Positions 45,293 to 51,759 of a stretch of DNA of 64,000 bases are shown here, piece by piece. Positions within the stretch are counted from its first letter, which is position 1. Every line of letters begins with the position of its first letter. A program made the position numbers and the translations under genes. The stretch comes from Variovorax atrisoli 110B (GTDB taxonomy: Bacteria > Pseudomonadota > Gammaproteobacteria > Burkholderiales > Burkholderiaceae_C): assembly GCF_000382045.1 (NCBI RefSeq), contig NZ_KB907453.1:186001-250000 (forward strand), read 5' to 3'. The notes beneath the pieces are model-generated. The model was given only the letters and a program-made list of their open reading frames with translations. It was not told the DNA's origin and ran no database searches.

Positions 45293-46023
45293 GCCGGCTT
45301 GTTCCATCCCTTGTCGAGCGCGAAGGCGACCGTGGCGCGGGCCAGCTCCAGCGAGCTGTCGACCAGCGTGAGCGGCGTGAGCTCGGCGGCGCGTGCGGCC
45401 TGCGCTGCCTGTGCGGCGATAGGCAGCTCGGTGCAGCCCATGATCACCGCGGTGGCGCCCGTCGCGGCCAGCGCCTCCAGCGCATGCGCGAACGCGGCCG
45501 CGCCGGCTCGCACGTCGCCACCCTTCACGGCGCGGATGCAGGCGTCGACATGGTCCTGGCCGGTGGCCGCGTCGGGCACGAGGAAGTCGATGCCGCGCTC
45601 GCGCAGCGCCTGCTGGTAGAAGCCCGAGGCCAATGCGCCGCGGGTGGCGAGCACTGCCACGCGCACCGGGCGGTCGTCGGACTGCGTCGCGATCGCTGCC
45701 ACGCACGACTGCGCGATGTGGATCACCGGCGCGCGGCTGTGGGCCGCGATCTGCGCGTACCAGTGGTGCGACGAGTTGCAGGGGATCGCGATCACGCCCA
45801 CATGGGCGTCGTTGAGCACGTCGATGCCCGCGAGCAGTGCGTCGAGCGGATCGGGGCCCGTGCCCAGGATGGCGCTGGAACGGTCGGGCACGTGGGGCAG
45901 GTTCGCCACGATCACCGGCAGGTGCTCCTGGTCGCGCGTGGCGGGCGTGAGCTGGATGATCTTCTCCATGAAGTCCACCGTCGCCGATGGACCCATGCCG
46001 CCTAGAACGCCGATGCGTGACAT
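45280..46023 (-). CDS. Aspartate/glutamate racemase family protein
   Basis: A 247-residue cytoplasmic, cofactor-independent racemase. The two catalytic cysteines are in VIAIPCNSSHHWY (about residue 82) and VIMGCTELPIAA (about 195). The N-terminus IGVLGGMGPSATVDFMEK is the Asp/Glu racemase signature. Probable substrates are aspartate or glutamate; hydantoin racemase-type relatives are less likely given the motif. It sits between two DAACS genes inside the T6SS operon, with 13 bases to the upstream one and an overlap with the downstream one. No signal peptide is present. Confidence 0.92.
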   Translation of the reverse strand: MSRIGVLGGMGPSATVDFMEKIIQLTPATRDQEHLPVIVANLPHVPDRSSAILGTGPDPLDALLAGIDVLNDAHVGVIAIPCNSSHHWYAQIAAHSRAPVIHIAQSCVAAIATQSDDRPVRVAVLATRGALASGFYQQALRERGIDFLVPDAATGQDHVDACIRAVKGGDVRAGAAAFAHALEALAATGATAVIMGCTELPIAAQAAQAARAAELTPLTLVDSSLELARATVAFALDKGWNKPAWVS

Positions 46024-46036
46024 GAAGGCGCCTTCC

Positions 46037-47311
46037 TCAGATCTTCAGGGGCCGCGGGCACACCACCGCCACCGCGGCGGTGTTGCCGATGACCAGCACC
46101 AGCGTGCGCAGCATGTCGCACACCGGGTCCACCGCCAGGAACAGGATGAAGGCCGCCTCGAAGGGCAGGCCCAGGTAGGCGCAGGTCATGCCGATCAGCG
46201 ACACCGTCACCAGCCCCGTCATGCCGGCCGAGGCGAAGCCCGCGAGCACGGAAGAGGTGAGCACGATGCCGATCTCCACCGGCGAGAGCGAGCGGCCGTA
46301 GATCTGCGCGATGAAGAGCGTGGCGCACACGTAGTACACGACCGGCCCGATGCGCAGCAGCGACACCGTCAGTGGCACCAGCAGCTCCACGCGCGAGCGC
46401 GCGAAGCCCAGCCGCGTGACCAGGCTCTCGATCATGATCGGCATGCAGGTGGCGCTGCTGCGCGTGGCCAGCGCCAGCGCGAAGGGGCCGCGCAGCGCGT
46501 TGAGCGTCTGTCCCAGCGTGCCGTTGGAGCGCTTCCAGATGATGACCGCCGCCACCGCCAGCAGCAGCGCCGACACGATGAGGAAGGCGACCACGAAGGC
46601 TCCCATCGCGCGCAGCGGCTCGATGCCGGTCTTGCCCAGCTGCGCCGCGCTCATGCAGAACAGCACCACCGGCAGCGGGAAGCTCAGCCAGCGCATCAGC
46701 GTCTGGCAGGCGTGGTAGACGGTCTCCAGCGCCTGCGTGAGCCCGTCGGAGATGCGCGTGGGCACGTGCCCCACCGCCAGGCCGAAGAGCAGCGCGAACA
46801 CCAGCGTTTTCAGCGTGTCGCCGTTGGCCAGCGCGGAGAAGATGTTGGCGGGCACCAGGCTCACCAGCATGTCGGCGAAGCTGGCGGTCTTCTTGACCTC
46901 GTCCACACCGCGCAGGTTCATGGTCGTGTCGCTGGCGCTGAGGTCGCCGCCCACGATCTGCCCGAAGGTATGCATGGTGCTGCTCGGCAGGTTCTCGCCG
47001 GGACGCAGTATCAGCAGCGTGGCCGCACCCGCGATGGCCACGAAGGCCGAGAACGCGAGGAACACGAGCGCCACCCGTCCCAGCAGGCTGGCCGTGCCGC
47101 CGTCGCGGAACAGGCGCTGCAGGCTGAAGATCACGGCCGAGACCATGAAGGGCAGCGTGATCATCTTCAGCAGGTCAACGTAGATGTCGCCCACGAAGGC
47201 CAGCGGCGTGGCCAGCGGCGGTGCGAGCATGCCGAAGGCGACGCCTGCGCCCAGGCTGATGATCACGACCCAGGGGTTGAGGACGAATGCGTAGATCTTG
47301 GAGGTGTTCAT
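46037..47311 (-). CDS. DAACS-family transporter-like protein inside the T6SS operon (copy 2)
   Basis: A 424-residue membrane protein of the Glu/Asp:cation symporter fold, about the length of bacterial GltP-type proteins. HP1 reads LATRSSATCMPIMIESL. The Na+ motif NMDGT is replaced by LRIGP, with Arg in the Met position as in copy 1. In TM8 the GltPh residues D394, R397 and T398 are kept (VDPVCDMLRTLVLVIGN), but N401 is Leu and D405 is Asn. So the residues for an acidic amino acid are partly kept while cation sites are lost. It follows the solute-binding protein by 24 bases. Confidence 0.87.
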   Translation of the reverse strand: MNTSKIYAFVLNPWVVIISLGAGVAFGMLAPPLATPLAFVGDIYVDLLKMITLPFMVSAVIFSLQRLFRDGGTASLLGRVALVFLAFSAFVAIAGAATLLILRPGENLPSSTMHTFGQIVGGDLSASDTTMNLRGVDEVKKTASFADMLVSLVPANIFSALANGDTLKTLVFALLFGLAVGHVPTRISDGLTQALETVYHACQTLMRWLSFPLPVVLFCMSAAQLGKTGIEPLRAMGAFVVAFLIVSALLLAVAAVIIWKRSNGTLGQTLNALRGPFALALATRSSATCMPIMIESLVTRLGFARSRVELLVPLTVSLLRIGPVVYYVCATLFIAQIYGRSLSPVEIGIVLTSSVLAGFASAGMTGLVTVSLIGMTCAYLGLPFEAAFILFLAVDPVCDMLRTLVLVIGNTAAVAVVCPRPLKI

Positions 47312-47335
47312 GATGATTCGGGCGTGCGGTGCCGC

Positions 47336-48400
47336 TCAGCGGTCGAGTGCCTGCAGGACCTTCTGGATGTCCAGCTTCTCGGCGCGCTGCGCGAGGAACT
47401 GGTTGACGAAGGCCAGCAGCGTGGTGTCGGTCACGGCCACGCCGATGCCCAGCGTGTCCTCCAGGTCCTTCAGCGTCACGGTGCGCAGCACCAGCGATAC
47501 GGTCGGGTCGGCCTTGAGCACGCGCTTGACCTCGAATTCGTCGCGGTAGGCGCTCACGATCTCGCCCTTGTGCACGGCCACCAGCACTTCGTTCCAGGTG
47601 GGGTACTCCTGCACCTTGGCGTGCGGGAAGTTGGTGCGCGCGTAGTCGGCGAACGACGACTTGGCGATAACGCCGATGCTGCCGTCGAAGTTGCGGATGA
47701 CTTCGGGCAGCGGCCGCCCGCGCGCGAGCTGCGCGAACTTCACGCGGTTGAGGATCAGCGAGTGGTTCAGCGTGAGGTAAGCGTCGCTGAAGGCGATGGT
47801 CTGCGAGCGCGCCAGCGTGCGCGAGAGCTTGCTGATCGCCAGGTCGGCCTGGCCGCTGGCCAGCAGGTCGACCACCGCGTTGAAGGTGCCGGCCTCGCGG
47901 TTGAAGCGCAGCTTCACGCCCAGCTCCTTGGCCAGCGACTGGGCCAGGCCCACCTCCAGGCCGGTCCACTGGCCGCCGTCGTCGAAGAAGAAGAAGGGCG
48001 GCGTGTCGACCTTGAGCATGGCCACCACCAGCTCGCCGCGGTTCACGATGCGGGCGATGTCCGGCGCGAGCAGGCGGCCGTCTGCCACGCGCACCAGGCC
48101 GTTCACGAGCGCGGGGGGCGGCGTGGGGGCGGCGGGTTCGACTGCGAAGGCTGCTGCTGCCGGGGCAGGCGTTGCCGCTGGCGCTGCGGCCGCTGCAGTC
48201 GCGACGGTCGCGGCGGCAGCCCCGGCAGGTGCCGAGAGCGTGCCCTGCACCACCGGTCGTTCGCCCGCGGCGAGCGCGCTGGCGCCGGCGCAAAGGCCGG
48301 CGAGCGCCAGCAGGGTGGGAAGGGCGAGGCGGCGCAGCGCGTTGTGCATGCCCGTGAGGTGTGGTGCGTTGTTCGACATGCTTGGGGTCGGTTGGGTCAT
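47336..48400 (-). CDS. Family 3 solute-binding protein (amino-acid type) in the T6SS operon
   Basis: A 354-residue exported protein. A hydrophobic export segment (about residues 24-45: LALPTLLALAGLCAGASALA) leads to an alanine/proline-rich stretch of about 55 residues, then a periplasmic binding-protein type 2 domain: ELVVAMLKVDTPPFFFFDDG, TGLEVGLAQSLAKELGV and ISKLSRTLARSQTIAFSDAY. The Arg before SQTIAFSD is the usual ligand for the amino-acid carboxylate. There is no ABC permease or ATPase nearby. The start at 48400 overlaps the 74-residue membrane protein as ATGA; internal ATGs at 48379 and 48349 are possible. Confidence 0.85.
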   Translation of the reverse strand: MTQPTPSMSNNAPHLTGMHNALRRLALPTLLALAGLCAGASALAAGERPVVQGTLSAPAGAAAATVATAAAAAPAATPAPAAAAFAVEPAAPTPPPALVNGLVRVADGRLLAPDIARIVNRGELVVAMLKVDTPPFFFFDDGGQWTGLEVGLAQSLAKELGVKLRFNREAGTFNAVVDLLASGQADLAISKLSRTLARSQTIAFSDAYLTLNHSLILNRVKFAQLARGRPLPEVIRNFDGSIGVIAKSSFADYARTNFPHAKVQEYPTWNEVLVAVHKGEIVSAYRDEFEVKRVLKADPTVSLVLRTVTLKDLEDTLGIGVAVTDTTLLAFVNQFLAQRAEKLDIQKVLQALDR

Positions 48401-48621
48401 TGGGCTGGAGCCGCGGGAGCCGGGGCCGGCGCGGCGGAGGGGGATTGCGGCAGCGCCTGCTGCTGCGCCGGGGCAGCAGCGGCGGGCATCGGCACCGGCG
48501 CGGGCGCCAGCAGCTTGCCGATCTCGATGCCCATCAGGAACAGCAGGACGCACAGCAGCACCAGGCAGGCCGCCGTGATGGCGACCATGCGGGAACTCAT
48601 CGTGAAGACGTATTGGGACAT
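48397..48621 (-). CDS. Small single-helix membrane protein
   Basis: A 74-residue protein with one membrane helix (MVAITAACLVLLCVLLFLMG, about residues 12-31) and a proline/alanine/glutamine-rich tail (PVPMPAAAAPAQQQALPQS). It has no recognised family. Its stop overlaps the solute-binding protein start, so both are made together; it may anchor that protein or another T6SS component at the membrane. The upstream PAAR-like gene ends 39 bases before it. Confidence 0.7.
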   Translation of the reverse strand: MSQYVFTMSSRMVAITAACLVLLCVLLFLMGIEIGKLLAPAPVPMPAAAAPAQQQALPQSPSAAPAPAPAAPAQ

Positions 48622-48660
48622 GGGTGTTCGGGCGTGCCGTTCTTGGGTTCGTCGTTCGTG

Positions 48661-49050
48661 TCAGGGGACCATGGAGGTGAACTGGCCCGGCGCGACCACC
48701 TGGATCACGCCGCCCCAGTTGCAGGCCAGCTTCGAGCTGTCCTGGAGCGCGGGCATGTCGCCCACCAGCACCGTGGGCGAGCCCGGCGCCCAGGGCGCGG
48801 CCGTCACCGGGATGCAGGGCATGGGCGTGAACGCACCGAGCGCGGCGGCGGTGGCCGCGGCCACCATCGGGTTCGACATGCTGTTGCAGGTGCCGAAGGG
48901 CAGGATGTTGACGATCGGCTTGTTGTCCATGATGTTGGCGCCCGGCGCGCCGCCGGCGAGCACGCCGCTCGCGGGCAGCACCACGAGGCTGGACGGCGCG
49001 GCGCCGAAACTGCACTGCAGCGTGGCTCCCATGCAGACGTGCATGCCCAT
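48661..49050 (-). CDS. DUF4280 (PAAR-like) protein
   Basis: A 129-residue protein of the DUF4280 family: MGMHVCMGATLQCSFGAAPS at the start and CNWGGVIQVVAPGQ at the end, with cysteines at both ends that could bind metal as in PAAR tips. PAAR and PAAR-like proteins sit on the VgrG spike and carry effectors. Its position two genes after vgrG fits that role. It follows the MORN gene by 3 bases. The molecular function of DUF4280 is not well established. Confidence 0.85.
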   Translation of the reverse strand: MGMHVCMGATLQCSFGAAPSSLVVLPASGVLAGGAPGANIMDNKPIVNILPFGTCNSMSNPMVAAATAAALGAFTPMPCIPVTAAPWAPGSPTVLVGDMPALQDSSKLACNWGGVIQVVAPGQFTSMVP

Positions 49051-49053
49051 GGC

Positions 49054-49782
49054 TCAGGCCCCCCTCACGAATTTTTCGAGGCTCTTCATGAAGCCCTGCG
49101 GCGCGGCGGCTTCCACGACTTCGCGGCCCGCTTGGTCGAAGCGGCGCGCGATGCCGTGCGGCTTGCCCTGTCGGTAGGCGACTTCTTCCATCAGCTGCCC
49201 GTTGGGCCAGTAGCGGCGCAGCGGACCGTGCAGCACGTTGGTCGCGTAGGTGGACGACTGCGCCACGCCACCGCCGGGCGCGTAGTCGACGACCTCGCCA
49301 TCGAGCAGGCCGGCGCGGTAGCGCTCGCGCCGCAGCATGCGGCCCTCGTGGAAGTAGCTGGCCTCGCCTTCGAGCCTGCCGGCCGCATAGGGCAGGCGCG
49401 CGGTGACGTCGCCCGATTCGGCATACGACACCGCCTCGCCGTGCAGCACGCCGCGCACGTGCTGCTGCGTCTGCATCAGCTTGCCCGTGGGGTAGTAGGT
49501 GCGCGTGATGCCTTCGGCCATGCCGCCCAGGCGCTGCGTTTCCTGCAGCATCTGGCCGCGTTCGTCGAAGAGACGCATGGGCCCGTGCGGCAGGCCGGCC
49601 TGGTAGGACGCCTCGAACGCCGGCTTGCCCGGTGCCGAGAAGACCTGCATCGGCCCGTGCGGCAGGTCGCCCACGAAGGAGGCGCGCGCCATCGTCCGGC
49701 CGGCGTCGTCCAGCGTCTCGCGCACGACGGCGGCCGGCAGCGCGGCGATGTCCTTGGCGGGGAGGGAGGAAGGGATTGCCAT
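49054..49782 (-). CDS. MORN-repeat (YwqK-type antitoxin) protein
   Basis: A 242-residue protein built from repeats of the form GxxHGPMxxF/Y: LPHGPMQVFSAPGKPAFEAS, LPHGPMRLFDERGQMLQET, LHGEAVSYAESG, LHGPLRRYWPNGQLMEEVAY and KPHGIARRFDQAG. This is the YwqK / toxin-antitoxin MORN pattern. In T6SS clusters such proteins act as effector adaptors or immunity proteins. It lies 8 bases after vgrG and 3 bases before the PAAR-like gene, so a role in loading or protecting against a spike-bound effector is likely, but unproved. Confidence 0.85.
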   Translation of the reverse strand: MAIPSSLPAKDIAALPAAVVRETLDDAGRTMARASFVGDLPHGPMQVFSAPGKPAFEASYQAGLPHGPMRLFDERGQMLQETQRLGGMAEGITRTYYPTGKLMQTQQHVRGVLHGEAVSYAESGDVTARLPYAAGRLEGEASYFHEGRMLRRERYRAGLLDGEVVDYAPGGGVAQSSTYATNVLHGPLRRYWPNGQLMEEVAYRQGKPHGIARRFDQAGREVVEAAAPQGFMKSLEKFVRGA

Positions 49783-49790
49783 GGCGCCGC

Positions 49791-51737
49791 TCAATTGATC
49801 TTCACCAGCCCGCCCTTGAGCGTGACCATGCCGCCGCCTTCGACCGAATTCATGCCCGAGGCCTTGCTGCTGATGGAAGGCGCCTCGTTCGAGAGCGTGG
49901 CGCCGCCCTTGGCCGACAGCGCCACGCCGGCCTCGGCCTTGAAGTTGAGGCCGGCGTTGGCGCCCAGGTCGGTGCCGGCCTTCAGGTCCAGCGTCTGCGC
50001 CGACTTGATCAGCAGCGTGCCCGACACGTCGATCACCAGGTTGCCCGTCACCTTGAGTTCGTAGTTGCCCGTGACCGTCTGCGTGAAGTCCGCCTTGTTG
50101 TCGTGCGTCTCGTTGCCGGTGACGTCGAGCGCGCGCGTGCCCTTCACCGAGTGGGTCTCGTTGCCGGTGTCTACCTTGATGGTGCGATTGCCCTTGGTGA
50201 CGGTGTGCAGCTCGTTGCCGGCCGTCACGGTGGTGGTGAGGTCGTTCTCGATCTCCACGCGCATGTCCTTCTGCGCGTGCATGTAGAGCTCCTCGGAGCC
50301 CTTCTTGTCCTCGAAGCGCAATTCGTTGCCGGCCTCGCCGGCCTTGGTCGAGCGCGAGCGGATGGTGCTCTGCGACGACGACCCCGGCAGCGCGACCGGC
50401 GTGGCGTGCGTGCCGTTGTAGACGCTGCCCGAGACCAGAGGACGGTCCGGGTCGCCGTCGACATAGCTCACGACCACCTCCTGCCCGATGCGCGGCAGGA
50501 AGAGCGCTCCCCAGCCTTCGCCGGCCCACATCTGCGAGACGCGGATCCAGCAGGAGCTCTTCTCGTCCTTCTTGCCCAGGCGGTCCCACGGGAACTGCAC
50601 CTTGATGCGTCCGTGCTGGTCGGTCCAGATCTCCTCGCCGGCAGGGCCCACCACGCGCGCCGTGTGGCTGCCTGCCACCACCGGCCGGGGCGTGATGCGA
50701 GGCGGACGGAAGGGCATGGCCGGCGGCAGGGTCTCGAAGCTGTTGCCGTAGTGCTCCAGGTCGGCGTGGTGCCGCACGCTGTGCACCATGTGCTGCGCGT
50801 TGAGGTCCGCGCGCGGATGCTCCTCCAGCGTGAAGGTGGTGCCCGGCGTGAGGTAGTGGCAGTGGCTGTCGCCGCGGCCCGACTGGCTGCGGCTGCGGTA
50901 TTCGTCCAGGCGGATGCGTGCGCGCGGCTCGCCCGCCGAGATCGCCACGCGCGAGGGGTATTCGTAGTCGGTGCCGCGCCCGGCCTCGGCCTCCTGCTTC
51001 TTCAGCAGGCTGGTGTCGGGCGTGAGGAAGTCGTAGTCGTCGACCTCCTGGGCCTTGGTCACCAGCCGCGCGTCCGACTCGAAGCGCGTGACGGCGTGGG
51101 CGTGCGCGAAGCCTTCCTCGGTGCTGCGCACCACCAGCTTCGCGGCGTGGGGGCAGGGCTGGCATGCCGAGTTGCTGTCGGCCAGCACCAGCGTGTGCTC
51201 GCCATCGGCGAAGGTGAAGAAGTAGAAGATGCCTTCCTCTTCCATCAGCCGCGAGACGAAGTCGAAGGCCGTCTCGTCGTAGCGCACGCAGTACTCGCGC
51301 GCGGCGTAGCTGCCGGTGAGCTGGAGCTGGAAGTCCACGCCGAAGTCGCCGAGCACCTTCTGGACGATGTCGGGCGTGCTCATGTTCTGGTAGATCACGC
51401 GGTCGCGCCCCAGCGTGAGCAGCCACATGCGCGGCACCAGCTCCAGCGTGTAGGTCGCGAAGTCGCGGTTGCTGCCGAGGTAGGTGAAGCGCGAGACGAT
51501 GCCGTTGAAGAAGCGGCTTTCCTTCTCGGGCCGCTGCAGCGCCACCGTGGCCGAGGTGCCGATCAGGTCGGCTGCCTTCAGCGTGCCGTCGTGCGAGCGC
51601 ATGGTGAGCGAGCAGGCGAAGAGCTGCGACAGCCCCTCGGTGGCCTGGAAGGTGTCGAGCAGCAGCTCGTCGGGCCCGAGCGCGGTCTTCACCGTCAGGA
51701 AGGCGGCGTGCTGGGTGAAGCCTTCGCGCATGTTCAT
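49791..51737 (-). CDS. vgrG: T6SS spike protein VgrG (TssI)
   Basis: A 648-residue spike protein that trimerises on top of the Hcp tube. The gp27-like part covers about residues 1-370 (ATEGLSQLFACSLTMRS, FGVDFQLQLTGSYAAREYCV, EEEGIFYFFTFADGEHTL). The OB-fold and gp5 beta-helix follow (DQHGRIKVQFPWDRLGKKDE, GEGWGALFLPRIGQEVVVSY, and repeated GNET/GN-x-TI strands). It ends with a short DUF2345-like stretch and no extra catalytic domain, so it is not an evolved VgrG. Confidence 0.95.
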   Translation of the reverse strand: MNMREGFTQHAAFLTVKTALGPDELLLDTFQATEGLSQLFACSLTMRSHDGTLKAADLIGTSATVALQRPEKESRFFNGIVSRFTYLGSNRDFATYTLELVPRMWLLTLGRDRVIYQNMSTPDIVQKVLGDFGVDFQLQLTGSYAAREYCVRYDETAFDFVSRLMEEEGIFYFFTFADGEHTLVLADSNSACQPCPHAAKLVVRSTEEGFAHAHAVTRFESDARLVTKAQEVDDYDFLTPDTSLLKKQEAEAGRGTDYEYPSRVAISAGEPRARIRLDEYRSRSQSGRGDSHCHYLTPGTTFTLEEHPRADLNAQHMVHSVRHHADLEHYGNSFETLPPAMPFRPPRITPRPVVAGSHTARVVGPAGEEIWTDQHGRIKVQFPWDRLGKKDEKSSCWIRVSQMWAGEGWGALFLPRIGQEVVVSYVDGDPDRPLVSGSVYNGTHATPVALPGSSSQSTIRSRSTKAGEAGNELRFEDKKGSEELYMHAQKDMRVEIENDLTTTVTAGNELHTVTKGNRTIKVDTGNETHSVKGTRALDVTGNETHDNKADFTQTVTGNYELKVTGNLVIDVSGTLLIKSAQTLDLKAGTDLGANAGLNFKAEAGVALSAKGGATLSNEAPSISSKASGMNSVEGGGMVTLKGGLVKIN

Positions 51738-51759
51738 GGCTTGCTCATCCGATCCGGGC

